Shown: positions 7,779 to 16,596 of the stretch, piece by piece
How the letters are laid out: each line of letters starts with the position of its first letter
How positions within the stretch are numbered: the stretch's first letter is position 1
NCBI RefSeq assembly: GCF_003999255.1
Contig: NZ_CP034791.1
Location: forward strand, 1,776,501 to 1,840,500
Length of the DNA: 64,000 nt
Direction of reading: 5' to 3'
DNA from: Caldicellulosiruptor changbaiensis
Lineage (GTDB): Bacteria > Bacillota > Thermoanaerobacteria > Caldicellulosiruptorales > Caldicellulosiruptoraceae
Made by a program: the position numbers and the translations under genes
Notes under the pieces: generated by a model
Told to the model about the DNA's origin: nothing
The model's database searches: none
The model's input: the letters and a program-made list of their open reading frames with translations, nothing else

Positions 7779-8948
7779 TTAGATTTCTATCTCTCTTGCT
7801 CCATCGTCAATGTCAAAGATATAAAAGTCAGGCTTTAGAGAAGTTTTTTGATAATAATTTTCTCCAACCTTTTTTATAAACTCATCAATAGCATCCTTGT
7901 GAACAATTGAAACTGTACAGCCGCCAAAGCCAGCACCTGTCATGCGACTGCCAATTACCCCCTCAATCTTGAGAGCTTCTTCAAAAAGTGTGTCAAGCTC
8001 AAATCCGGTCACTTCATAGTCATCACGCAAAGATACATGAGAGTCTATCATGAGCTTTCCAAAGCTTAAAAGATCGCCTTTTTCTAACACCTCAATCGAC
8101 TTTAATACCCTGTCATCTTCATAAACAACATGCCTTACCCTTTTCAAGATGGTTTCATCTTCAATTAAGTCTTTATACTTTTCAAATGTGTCTCTATCCA
8201 GCTCGCCAAGGCAGGAAATTGTAAGCTTTTTTTGCAACATTTTAAGCCCTTTTTCACATTCGGCTCTTCGTTCATTGTATTTTGAGCTGGCAAGGCTTCT
8301 TTTCTTATTTGTATTGCTAATAACAAGCTTATAATCACCAAGCTTTAAAGGTACATACTTGTACTCCATAGTCCTTGTGTTTAAGAAAATTGCATGGTCT
8401 TTTTTGCCAAGGCTGGATGCAAACTGGTCCATAATTCCACAGTTTACACCAACAAATCTATTCTCGGCTCTTTGGCAAATAAAACTTAAAGCTACCTTAT
8501 CAATGGGTTTTTCATTAAAAATTGAATAGACTGCAATACCAGTAGCACACTCAATTGCCGCAGAAGAAGAAAGCCCAGCACCGTGGGGAACTGTGTCATG
8601 AAAGAGCATATCAGCACCACCAACATTATAGCCTGAGTTCATAAGCTCTTTTATAACACCAAGTTGATAATTCCCCCACCTGATAGACTTGTAGCTATCT
8701 ATATTCTCAATATCAGCTTCAACAAGCTCTTTTAAATCTGTTGCATAAAGTCTTATTTTGCTGTCATCTCTTTTTCTAATCAAAATGGTTGTGCCCACAT
8801 TGAGCGCTGCAGGGAAAACATACCCACCATTGTAGTCTGTGTGCTCGCCAATCAGGTTTACTCTTCCGCTTGAAAAAAAACACCTTATCTTTTCATCCGT
8901 CTTACCATACACATCTTCGAACACCTTCAAAAGATCTTTGATTTCCAT
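7779..8948 (-). CDS. galK: Galactokinase
   Basis: 389-residue GHMP-family kinase that phosphorylates alpha-D-galactose with ATP to galactose-1-phosphate. The galactokinase signature GRVNLIGEHTDYNGGY starts at residue 28; the phosphate-binding GHMP loop VPHGAGLSSSAA lies near residue 125 and the C-terminal motif GSRMTGAGFGGCTV near residue 335. All three family motifs are intact and the length is typical. ATG follows aaggaggcaaataaagag, four bases after the galT stop, so the genes are translationally close-coupled. Confidence 0.96.
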   Translation of the reverse strand: MEIKDLLKVFEDVYGKTDEKIRCFFSSGRVNLIGEHTDYNGGYVFPAALNVGTTILIRKRDDSKIRLYATDLKELVEADIENIDSYKSIRWGNYQLGVIKELMNSGYNVGGADMLFHDTVPHGAGLSSSAAIECATGIAVYSIFNEKPIDKVALSFICQRAENRFVGVNCGIMDQFASSLGKKDHAIFLNTRTMEYKYVPLKLGDYKLVISNTNKKRSLASSKYNERRAECEKGLKMLQKKLTISCLGELDRDTFEKYKDLIEDETILKRVRHVVYEDDRVLKSIEVLEKGDLLSFGKLMIDSHVSLRDDYEVTGFELDTLFEEALKIEGVIGSRMTGAGFGGCTVSIVHKDAIDEFIKKVGENYYQKTSLKPDFYIFDIDDGAREIEI

Positions 8949-8952
8949 CTCT

Positions 8953-9939
8953 TTATTTGCCTCCTTGCATCTTGTCCAAAAATCTCTTGTACGCCTGTCT
9001 TAACTCTTCTGCCTTTTCTTCGGGCGATGTTGTATTGCACGGTGCCCATGCGCCTGTCTCGCTTGATGCATTGAACTTTTGTTTGTCTTTTGAACGCATC
9101 GGCGGATAAAATTCAACGTGAAAATGATAGAAGCTTGAATAGTCCTTGTCAACATTTACAGGTAGCTGATGAAAACACATCATATACGGAAATTGATAGT
9201 CAAACAAGCTGTCAAGTGTGCCTGTAGTTTCTTTCAAAATCTTTGCAAAACTATTCTTTTCATCATCTGTAAATTCTGATATTGTTCCAACATGGCGTTT
9301 TGGCGAGATAAACACACCGTATGGATACTCTGTAAAGAAAGGAAGGTATGTCACAAAGTGATCATTTTCGATTATTACTCTTTTCTTAAATTCCATCTCC
9401 TCTTTGTCAATTCTACAAATTAGGCACTCATTGTAAGAATTGTAGTGCAACTCAGCACTCTCAAGTTCGCGCAAAATCTTTAGTGGAATCCACGAATAGC
9501 CGTATATCTGCCCGTGTGGATGTGGCATTGTAACACCCACAACCTCGCCTCTGTTTTCAAAGATGAATATAAACTTTATATTTGGATCTTTTTTCAAGGC
9601 TTCAAACCTTTCAACCCACAAGTCTACAAGCTTTCGAATATGCTGAACGCTCAGCTCAGGTAATGTTATTGTATGATTTGGTGAGTACAAAATGACCTCA
9701 CACTTTCCATAAGCAGGAGCCACTTTATAAAAATTGGTTGCCACAGGATCAGGTTCTGGTGGATTTTGCATAAGTGCCGGAAAATCATTGTCATACTCTA
9801 AAACGTCGTAAGTTTCTGGTACTCTGCCAGAACCAGGGCAAAAAGGACACCAGTCTTTTGGCATTTGAGGCCTTTCTTGCCTGTGTGATGCAATCATCAC
9901 CCAGTCGCGTAAAAGTGGGTTCCATCTTAGTTCTGCCAT
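8953..9939 (-). CDS. galT: Galactose-1-phosphate uridylyltransferase
   Basis: 328-residue HIT-superfamily enzyme exchanging UMP between UDP-glucose and galactose-1-phosphate. A zinc-type CPFCPG pair lies at Cys31 and Cys34, and the active-site HPHGQ motif at residues 140-144 carries the nucleophilic His142. A second His-rich zinc region (FHVEFYPP) is also present. Length agrees with the class I family. First gene of the galT-galK-galE operon; the regulator upstream is separated by an intrinsic terminator, so galT needs its own promoter in the roughly 60 bp between, although I see no clear consensus there. Ribosome-binding site gggggag. Confidence 0.95.
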   Translation of the reverse strand: MAELRWNPLLRDWVMIASHRQERPQMPKDWCPFCPGSGRVPETYDVLEYDNDFPALMQNPPEPDPVATNFYKVAPAYGKCEVILYSPNHTITLPELSVQHIRKLVDLWVERFEALKKDPNIKFIFIFENRGEVVGVTMPHPHGQIYGYSWIPLKILRELESAELHYNSYNECLICRIDKEEMEFKKRVIIENDHFVTYLPFFTEYPYGVFISPKRHVGTISEFTDDEKNSFAKILKETTGTLDSLFDYQFPYMMCFHQLPVNVDKDYSSFYHFHVEFYPPMRSKDKQKFNASSETGAWAPCNTTSPEEKAEELRQAYKRFLDKMQGGK

Positions 9940-10002
9940 CTTTTCTCCCCCATGTTTTTAAATTATTTTTTTAGCTTTTCTTCTATTTTCATTCTAAAAA
10001 AA

Positions 10003-10031
10003 AAGAAGTGCAATTTAAATGCACTTCTTTT
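10003..10031 (-). terminator. Intrinsic terminator between the AraC regulator and galT
   Basis: Nine-base arms (aagaagtgc / gcacttctt, extended by at pairs) around a short loop, with T-runs on both sides. It ends the regulator transcript. Confidence 0.8.
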
Positions 10032-10907
10032 TTATGTATTAGCATTTTTTTTAGATATATCGTAAATATATTTATCCTTTTTGTAATTCAACGGCGACAC
10101 TCCAAATTTTTTCTTAAAAAGTCTGCTAAAATAATTCTGATCTTCTATCCCAACCATTTTTGAAATCTCTCCAATTGGAAGGTCTGTTGTCTCAATGAGT
10201 TCTTTTGATTTCTTCAGTCTTATGTTAATAAGATACTCCTTAAATGTTATCCCAAGCTGTTTTTTAAAAAGATAACTCAAGTATGTCGGTGACAGATACA
10301 CCATCTTTGCCAAATCATCTAATGTTATATCTTCCATATAGTGGTTTTTGATGTATTCGATTATCTTTTCAATTGACGACAGTGAAGATATTCTGATCAT
10401 CTCAGAGTCTAAGATGTACTTTGCAACAATGTGCATCATGTCGAGTACACTTTGTAGCTTTTCATGGTCTATATGAGTAAGGTTAAAAAAACTTCTTCTT
10501 GCAGCTTCAATATCAAGTGGCTGGTCTTTTATCTTTTCAAAAACTTCCTGCCACTTCTCTTCAGTTGGGGGCTCTAACAAAATCTGTCCTATAAAAAGTG
10601 CACCTATATAGCTATTATTGAAAAAAAGCGGTATTACAGCTTTAACAAGTCCCATATGACACCTGTAAACATGTACACCTTTCTTTTTCTGAGCAGTCTG
10701 TGCACCGGCTAAATCAGAATTTCGGCATGCTTCACCATTTTGGTAATACTGCTTCATTAACATACAAAATCCACATGTGCCCTTTTTCTTGTTCTCAACC
10801 CATTGATTGTCGGCTGTTAAGAAATTTGCCGATATTCCTGTGATATAAGAAAAGTTGTCCAAAACCGAAATCAAATCGTCATATTTGATAATCTCTTTGA
10901 AATCCAT
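10032..10907 (-). CDS. PocR-domain AraC-family transcriptional regulator
   Basis: 291-residue regulator. The N-terminal half (to about residue 165) is a PocR-type sensory domain with its Cys-rich ligand-pocket pattern (GTCGFCMLMK, GEACRNSDLAGA, YRCHMGLVKAVIPLF). The C-terminal 100 residues are an AraC DNA-binding domain with two helix-turn-helices (LDDLAKMVYLSPTYLSYLFKK; IGEISKMVGIEDQNYFSRLFKK). PocR in Salmonella senses propanediol; in clostridia this architecture governs various sugar or polyol genes. Position directly before galTKE suggests galactose-pathway control, which is inference. ATG follows aagggtgttaaattggc. Confidence 0.88.
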   Translation of the reverse strand: MDFKEIIKYDDLISVLDNFSYITGISANFLTADNQWVENKKKGTCGFCMLMKQYYQNGEACRNSDLAGAQTAQKKKGVHVYRCHMGLVKAVIPLFFNNSYIGALFIGQILLEPPTEEKWQEVFEKIKDQPLDIEAARRSFFNLTHIDHEKLQSVLDMMHIVAKYILDSEMIRISSLSSIEKIIEYIKNHYMEDITLDDLAKMVYLSPTYLSYLFKKQLGITFKEYLINIRLKKSKELIETTDLPIGEISKMVGIEDQNYFSRLFKKKFGVSPLNYKKDKYIYDISKKNANT

Positions 10908-10932
10908 GCCAATTTAACACCCTTTATTATTT

Positions 10933-11349
10933 TTAGTCAATACAAACAATCTTAATACCATTCTCTGCCAAAACCCTTGCAGCAATTCCTGTACCGTCTA
11001 CAAGCCTTCTTGAAAAGCTACCATCATACACCTTGCCAAAGCCACAAGAAGGACTTTTGGACTTTAAAAATGCAATGTCAGCGCCAAAAAACCTTGCCAC
11101 TTTTAATGTTTCTATAGCTCCTTTATAAAAATTATCGGTAAAATCTCGGCCTTCTATATCAAGCACCTTACCATCTTTAATTTCACAAGGGTTTCTTGGG
11201 GTTGGAAGTCCACCAAGCTGCTCAGGACAAACAGGTATCAAAATATACTCTTTTTTGAGTCTTTCTACTATCTCACTTCTCAAGTTATTTGTTCCATCAT
11301 ATTTTGTATTAAGCCCTATAAGGCAGCTACTTATAAGCGCAAACCTCAT
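10933..11349 (-). CDS. DUF523 family protein
   Basis: 138-residue small soluble protein of DUF523. Hallmarks are the N-terminal SSCLIGLNTKYDG, the PVCPEQLGGLPTPR block and the conserved Cys in SPSCGFGKVYDG; these cysteines suggest metal or thiol chemistry, but no activity is established. The start codon overlaps the engB stop by ATGA (11346-11349), so it is translationally coupled to engB. The AraC regulator gene begins 26 bp after its stop. Homologues are often found as partners or fusions with DUF1722; no such neighbour is seen here. Confidence 0.85.
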   Translation of the reverse strand: MRFALISSCLIGLNTKYDGTNNLRSEIVERLKKEYILIPVCPEQLGGLPTPRNPCEIKDGKVLDIEGRDFTDNFYKGAIETLKVARFFGADIAFLKSKSPSCGFGKVYDGSFSRRLVDGTGIAARVLAENGIKIVCID

Positions 11350-11960
11350 CTTTTCCCCTTCTCTTTTAAAATTGCTTCTTCCATAAATTTAACTATACTG
11401 TACTGAATCTGCTTTGCACCCATGCCTGTTTTTGCAGAGAATTGATAGAATAGATCCTTTTCAATTCCAAGTTCTTTCGAAATAAGCTCTGTGTTTTTTG
11501 TAAGTTCATTATTAGAAAGTTTATCGCATTTTGTCAAGACAATCATAATAGGAATCTCTTTCTTGTCAAAAAAGCTAAGCATAATTTTGTCATCTTCTGT
11601 TGGAAGATGCCTTGAGTCAAGCAGCAAAACCGCAAGTTTTAGCTCTTCCCTTTCCAAAAGGTACTCTTCTATCATAACCTTCCATCTTTTCTTCTCCTCT
11701 TTTGAAACCTGAGCGTAACCATAGCCGGGAAGGTCAACAACTCTGAACTTGTTATCAATATTGAAAAAGTTTATTGTTCGTGTCTTGCCTGGTGTTGAGC
11801 CAACTTTTGCTAATTTGTCCTTAAAAATAGTGTTTATAAACGAAGATTTTCCAACATTCGACCTTCCACAGATACACATCTCAGGCATCTTTATAGGTGG
11901 ATAGTCATCCTTTTTGACAGCAATTTTCTCAAGATTTGCATTTGACAGGTTTATCTTCAA
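11346..11960 (-). CDS. engB: Ribosome biogenesis GTPase EngB (YsxC/YihA)
   Basis: 204-residue TRAFAC GTPase needed for 50S subunit assembly. G1 is GRSNVGKSS (residues 32-40), G3 is DLPGYG, G4 is TKCDK, and the G2 region TPGKTRTINFF is conserved. The length and the absence of accessory domains are typical of EngB. It starts at a TTG preceded by ggggggttaaaagagaa, 20 bp after the lon stop; lon-engB adjacency is a conserved Gram-positive arrangement, supporting both calls. Confidence 0.95.
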   Translation of the reverse strand: MKINLSNANLEKIAVKKDDYPPIKMPEMCICGRSNVGKSSFINTIFKDKLAKVGSTPGKTRTINFFNIDNKFRVVDLPGYGYAQVSKEEKKRWKVMIEEYLLEREELKLAVLLLDSRHLPTEDDKIMLSFFDKKEIPIMIVLTKCDKLSNNELTKNTELISKELGIEKDLFYQFSAKTGMGAKQIQYSIVKFMEEAILKEKGKR

Positions 11961-11979
11961 ATTCTCTTTTAACCCCCCT

Positions 11980-14301
11980 TTACTCTTTTATTGCAATTTT
12001 AAACACCTCATCAATTGCCTTGACAAAAACAAAGTTCATGTCCTTTTTAACATAGTCTTCCAGCTCGTCTACATCCTTTTTATTCTCATAGGGTAAAATC
12101 ACATTTTTAATTCCAACTCTTTTTGCAGCCAAGATTTTCTCCTTCACACCACCAATTGGCAATACTCTTCCACTTAAAGTAATTTCTCCTGTCATTGCAA
12201 CGTCATGTCTTACAGGTTTTTTAGAAAGAGCTGAGACCATTGCAGTTGCCATAGTAACTCCAGCAGACGGTCCATCTTTTGGTATAGCACCTTCTGGCAC
12301 ATGAATATGAATGTCATATTCTTTATAAAAATTCTCATCTATTCCAAGCTCTTTCGCACGTGCACGGATGATACTAACTGCTGCCTTTGCCGACTCTTTC
12401 ATGACATCACCAAGCTGGCCGGTAAGCTCAAGCTTGCCACTTCCTGGCATAACCAGTGCCTCAACAGAAAGTGTCTCACCGCCAAAAGGTGTCCATGCAA
12501 GCCCTGTTACAATTCCTATCCTATCTTCTTCAATTAGTTCATCCCTTCTATATTTTCTTACACCCAGATATTTCTCCAAATTCTTTGTGGTAATTCTAAC
12601 CATTTTTTTATTCTCTTCCAAAATCTCTTTTGCAACACGCCTGCAAAGCCTTGCAATCTCTCTTTCTAAGTTTCTAACACCTGACTCTCTTGTATAGAAT
12701 GATATTATATCACGAATTACCGCTTCATCATATCTAATTTGAGACTTCTTAAGACCATTTTGTTCTATCTGCTTAGGGAACAAATATCTTTTTGCAATCT
12801 CAACTTTCTCTTCTTCAGTATAACCTGTAATTTCAATAACTTCAAGCCTGTCAAGAAGCGGTCTTGGGATTGTCTCAAGTGTGTTTGCTGTTGCAATAAA
12901 CATCACTTCTGACAAATCAAATGGAATTTCAATATAATGATCACGGAATGCATAGTTTTGTTCACTGTCGAGCACTTCTAAAAGTGCTGATGCAGGGTCG
13001 CCCCTAAAATCCTGCGACATTTTGTCAATCTCATCTAAAAGTATAAGCGGATTTTTTGTCTTTGCCTGCCTGAGAGCATAGATAATTCTCCCTGGCATAG
13101 CACCAACATATGTCTTTCTGTGTCCACGAATCTCCGCCTCATCCCGAAGACCACCCAGAGAGATTCGTACATAGTTTCTGTTCAAAGCTCTTGCAATTGA
13201 TTTTGCAATAGATGTCTTGCCAACACCGGGCGGTCCAACTAAGCACAAAATAGGACCTTTTAGATTATTTTTTAATTTCCTCACAGCGATATATTCAAGA
13301 ATCCTCTCTTTGACCTTTGTCAAACCATAGTGGTCCTCATCCAAGACATTCTTGACGACATTTATATCAATTTTCTCTTCACTTTTTACATTCCACGGAA
13401 GGTCAATAACCCACTCCAAATATGTTCGAATAACACCAACCTCAGGTGAGTTTGGCGGAAGCTTCTCAAGTCTATCTATCTCTTTGTAAACCTTTTGCAG
13501 GTTTTCGTTACTCAGGCCTAATTTTTTTACCTGTTCTCTGTACTCTTGTGCTTCTGAAAAGAGACTATCTTTTTCGCCAAGCTCGCTCTGGATTGCTTTG
13601 AGCTGCTCTCTCAAGTAATACTCTTTTTGCATCTTGTCAATCTGTTTTTTAACCTTGAGGGTAATCTTTCTCTCTATTTCGATTATCTCTTTTTCTCTTA
13701 ATATGAGCTCATATAGCTTTGTGAGCCTTTCTTTTAGGTCTACTTGTTCTAAAAGTAGCTGCTTGTCTTCAAGCTTGACAATTACATTCGCTGCAATAAC
13801 ATCAGCAAGCTGTCCAGGATTTTGAATTGTGGTAACAGATAAAATAGCATCAGGTGGAATTCTACTTGTTAGCCTTGCATACTCCTCAAATGCAGAAACT
13901 ACGTTTCTTATAAGTGCTTCTAATTCAGGGTCGTCTAAATTACCACCGTTTTCTTTGTATTCTTCAACCTCTACCAAAAAGTATGGATCAACAGAAACAT
14001 AGTCTATGACTTTTGCCCTGCTAAGTCCCTCTACCAAAATTCTTGACGTTTCGCTTGGAAGTTTTAACATTTGCTTAATCTTTGCAACTGTTCCATATTG
14101 ATATAAATCTTGTGGGCTTGGCTCTTCCTGTTTTGGGTCTTTTTGAGCCAAAAGCAAAACCTGCTGGTCGCTGTTCATAGCTTCTTCTAATGCTTTTAGC
14201 GAGATCTGCCTTCCAACATCAAAGTGAAGCATCATGTATGGAAATACCACAAGTCCCCGCAACGGTATAACTGGTATAGTTCTTTTGGTTACAGCAATCA
14301 T
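11980..14301 (-). CDS. lon: ATP-dependent Lon protease
   Basis: 773-residue AAA+ serine protease that degrades damaged and regulatory proteins in the cytoplasm. The N-terminal substrate domain ([21 protein letters not shown]) and coiled-coil linker are followed by the AAA module with Walker [10 protein letters not shown] around residue 356 and Walker [10 protein letters not shown]; the C-terminal protease domain holds the catalytic Ser in PKDGPSAGV near residue 676 and the Lys in [11 protein letters not shown]. It is full length. ATG at 14301 or the TTG just before it could start; gaggcagatagg lies upstream. It is divergent from glpP across an 80-bp gap. Confidence 0.96.
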   Translation of the reverse strand: MIAVTKRTIPVIPLRGLVVFPYMMLHFDVGRQISLKALEEAMNSDQQVLLLAQKDPKQEEPSPQDLYQYGTVAKIKQMLKLPSETSRILVEGLSRAKVIDYVSVDPYFLVEVEEYKENGGNLDDPELEALIRNVVSAFEEYARLTSRIPPDAILSVTTIQNPGQLADVIAANVIVKLEDKQLLLEQVDLKERLTKLYELILREKEIIEIERKITLKVKKQIDKMQKEYYLREQLKAIQSELGEKDSLFSEAQEYREQVKKLGLSNENLQKVYKEIDRLEKLPPNSPEVGVIRTYLEWVIDLPWNVKSEEKIDINVVKNVLDEDHYGLTKVKERILEYIAVRKLKNNLKGPILCLVGPPGVGKTSIAKSIARALNRNYVRISLGGLRDEAEIRGHRKTYVGAMPGRIIYALRQAKTKNPLILLDEIDKMSQDFRGDPASALLEVLDSEQNYAFRDHYIEIPFDLSEVMFIATANTLETIPRPLLDRLEVIEITGYTEEEKVEIAKRYLFPKQIEQNGLKKSQIRYDEAVIRDIISFYTRESGVRNLEREIARLCRRVAKEILEENKKMVRITTKNLEKYLGVRKYRRDELIEEDRIGIVTGLAWTPFGGETLSVEALVMPGSGKLELTGQLGDVMKESAKAAVSIIRARAKELGIDENFYKEYDIHIHVPEGAIPKDGPSAGVTMATAMVSALSKKPVRHDVAMTGEITLSGRVLPIGGVKEKILAAKRVGIKNVILPYENKKDVDELEDYVKKDMNFVFVKAIDEVFKIAIKE

Positions 14302-14344
14302 CAAAGCCTATCTGCCTCCGTTTTTAATTTTTGAATTTGAGGTG

Positions 14345-14350
14345 TATAAT
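14345..14350 (+). promoter_or_regulatory. Candidate -10 box of glpP
   Basis: TATAAT at 14345-14350, about 35 bp before the glpP ATG. No convincing -35 box is present at 16-18 bp, so the start signal may be weak or activator dependent. Confidence 0.35.
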
Positions 14351-14383
14351 TATATTAAAAACCCAAAAAGGAGCTAAATTACA

Positions 14384-14947
14384 ATGGAAAATCTATTAGA
14401 TGAACTCATTCAAAATCCTATTATACCAGCTGTAAGAGATAAAGCAATACTCCAATCTGCCTTAAACTCTGATTGTAGAGTTATTTTTCTTCTTCACTCT
14501 ACTATTTTAACCATTAGGGATGAAATTAGTATGATAAAACAAAAAAATAAACTTGTCTTTGTCCACATTGACCTCATAGAAGGAGTGGGAAAAGACGAAA
14601 AAGGGATTGAATTTCTTAAAAGTATTGGTGCTGATGGTATTATATCAACAAGGCAAAACCTAATCAACCATGCCTTTTCACTTTCTCTGCCTTGTGTACA
14701 GAGAATATTTCTGATAGACTCACAATCAATATCTTCAGGACTTAAAATGATAGAAAACTCAAAACCAACATTTGTTGAAGTGCTGCCAGGTGTTATACCA
14801 AAAGCAATTTATAAGCTTTCACAAAATACTCAAATTCCAATTATTGCAGGTGGAATGATCGAATCAAAAGAAGACGTAATGCAAGCATTGGGCGCTGGAG
14901 CTATTGCAATATCGACAAGCAACAGTAATCTTTTTTCTCTTCTTTAA
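14384..14947 (+). CDS. glpP: Glycerol-3-phosphate responsive antiterminator GlpP
   Basis: 187-residue TIM-barrel-like protein of the GlpP family (NPIIPAVRDKAILQSALNSDCRVIFLLHSTI at its N-terminus; GADGIISTRQNLI; IPIIAGGMIESKEDV). In Bacillus GlpP binds glpD leader mRNA in the presence of glycerol-3-phosphate and prevents termination. Here it lies convergent to the glycerol-3-phosphate oxidoreductase operon, overlapping the last gene of that operon tail to tail by 4 bp, and an intrinsic terminator stands right before the first gene of that operon. ATG is preceded by aaaaaggagctaaattaca. Length is normal. Confidence 0.92.
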   Translation: MENLLDELIQNPIIPAVRDKAILQSALNSDCRVIFLLHSTILTIRDEISMIKQKNKLVFVHIDLIEGVGKDEKGIEFLKSIGADGIISTRQNLINHAFSLSLPCVQRIFLIDSQSISSGLKMIENSKPTFVEVLPGVIPKAIYKLSQNTQIPIIAGGMIESKEDVMQALGAGAIAISTSNSNLFSLL

Positions 14948-15312
14948 AAAGAACTTTTTCTATTCACTTTCCTTGTTGCTATTACATCAGCACCAGTATC
15001 TAAAATATTTTTTACAACTACAAAACCAACTTTAACTGGTGCTGTAACTTCTATTTTTCTTAAAATTGCCATAGCGTCAAAAAGAAGTCTCTTAGGTATT
15101 GGCTTATCTGTTCTAACAGGCAAAAATTCTATTTCGCCATCTTTCACATGAATGGTTGTTGTGAGAATTCTTTTGGGCTGGGTAAACTCATCTTTTGCAT
15201 ACTCAAGACCACGGCTACATCCATAGCCGATATATTTTATCTCATTTCCTTCTTCTTTTTTCTCAATACTGCAGCCTTTTGGACACAAAATACACGTAAT
15301 TTTGTCCATCAC
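14944..15312 (-). CDS. DUF1667 protein, third gene of the glp oxidoreductase operon
   Basis: 122-residue DUF1667 protein. The N-terminal CILCPKGCSIEKK and a further Cys in YGCSRGLEYA give a four-cysteine pattern that suggests an iron-sulphur or zinc site. This domain nearly always follows the two FAD enzymes found here and is assumed to be an electron-transfer or scaffolding subunit of that complex; direct activity is not known. The start overlaps the upstream gene stop by 4 bp (ATGA type), and its end overlaps the convergent glpP stop by 4 bp. Confidence 0.88.
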   Translation of the reverse strand: MMDKITCILCPKGCSIEKKEEGNEIKYIGYGCSRGLEYAKDEFTQPKRILTTTIHVKDGEIEFLPVRTDKPIPKRLLFDAMAILRKIEVTAPVKVGFVVVKNILDTGADVIATRKVNRKSSF

Positions 15313-16595
15313 CCATATATCTCCCCTTTTAAGCTATTATCTTCAAGCTTCAAGATTATATCCTGAGAAAAGTCTATCTGGGATAGTATCTTTTCAGATA
15401 AGGTGAGGCTTTCCATCTCACCAGGTGTCAGGTGCTGCTTTTTTATTCTTAAAAGTTTTCTGCCTGAATTTATGAGTGTCACCACTTTGTTGTGATAGAC
15501 ATTGTCAACTCTATACCTTAAAATTGTAGGCTCTAAAAAGTTTTTGTTCAACCGCTGTGGCACAACATACTTAATACCACTTGATGCTATAATATTTGTT
15601 AGCTGGTCTTTTTGAAAAAGTTCTGGGGTCTTGCAAAAAAGTGCTGCGTACTTGCCAGCAGTCTCAGCCTCTAAAGTTACATTGTCAACAAGGTCATGGA
15701 CATGCAGGACATTCCCACATGCAAAGATGCCACGCGCTGTGGTTGAAAATGTATTGTCAACAACAGGTCCACCTGTTGCCATATCAAGCAAAACCCCTGC
15801 TTTTTTGCTAAGCTCGTTTTCAGGAATCAGTCCAACAGAAAAAAGTACTGTGTCACATTCAATAAACCTTTCAGTAGCCGGAATTTCTTTAAAATCTTTG
15901 TCAACAGCTGAGATAGTAACACCTTCAACCCTTTCCTTGCCGTGGATTTTTACTACTTTATGAGAAAGAAGAAGAGGAATACCAAAGTCTTCTAAACACT
16001 GGACAATGTTTCTTCTGAGCCCTGTTGAGTATGGCATTATCTCAACAACTGCTTTTACCTCAATTCCCTCTAATGTAAGCCTTCTTGCCATAATAAGGCC
16101 AATGTCCCCAGAGCCAACTATCACAGCTTTTTTGCCTATTTTATACCCTTCGATATTTATAAACCTCTGAGCCTGTCCTGCAGTAAAGATTCCTGCCGGG
16201 CGTGTACCTGGTATCTGGACTGCACCTCTTGTTCTTTCTCTTGCTCCCATTGCAAGCACAATTGCCTTTGCTTTGAGCTTTTTAAGACCATGTTTGTTTA
16301 CAATTGTAACCTCTCTTCCAGGATTTATATCTATTACATGCGTGTCTGTTAAGTACTCAATTCCACTTTTTTCAACCAATTCAATAAACCTTTGAGCATA
16401 TTCAGGTCCTGTTAGTTCTTTTTTGAAATAGTGAAGACCAAAACCGGGGTGAATACACTGATTCAAAATTCCACCTAAAAATTTGTCTCTTTCTATTATC
16501 AAAACCCTTTTATCATCTAAGTTTTCGAAACTCTTCAGAGCTGCTGCAAGACCTGCAGGCCCACCACCTATGACTATTAAACTATACTCATGCAT
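15309..16595 (-). CDS. FAD-dependent pyridine nucleotide-disulphide-type oxidoreductase
   Basis: 428-residue flavoprotein with the FAD-binding motif VIGGGPAGLAAAL (residues 7-19) and a central NAD(P) Rossmann motif VIVGSGDIGLIMARR; the ATG box near SVGLIPENEL is present. It lacks the redox-active CxxC of thioredoxin reductase. It is the middle gene of a trio with a GlpA-type dehydrogenase upstream and DUF1667 downstream. By analogy with anaerobic glycerol-3-phosphate dehydrogenase it likely passes electrons from the GlpA-like subunit to NAD or to another carrier; this role is inference. Confidence 0.85.
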   Translation of the reverse strand: MHEYSLIVIGGGPAGLAAALKSFENLDDKRVLIIERDKFLGGILNQCIHPGFGLHYFKKELTGPEYAQRFIELVEKSGIEYLTDTHVIDINPGREVTIVNKHGLKKLKAKAIVLAMGARERTRGAVQIPGTRPAGIFTAGQAQRFINIEGYKIGKKAVIVGSGDIGLIMARRLTLEGIEVKAVVEIMPYSTGLRRNIVQCLEDFGIPLLLSHKVVKIHGKERVEGVTISAVDKDFKEIPATERFIECDTVLFSVGLIPENELSKKAGVLLDMATGGPVVDNTFSTTARGIFACGNVLHVHDLVDNVTLEAETAGKYAALFCKTPELFQKDQLTNIIASSGIKYVVPQRLNKNFLEPTILRYRVDNVYHNKVVTLINSGRKLLRIKKQHLTPGEMESLTLSEKILSQIDFSQDIILKLEDNSLKGEIYG

Positions 16596-16596
16596 A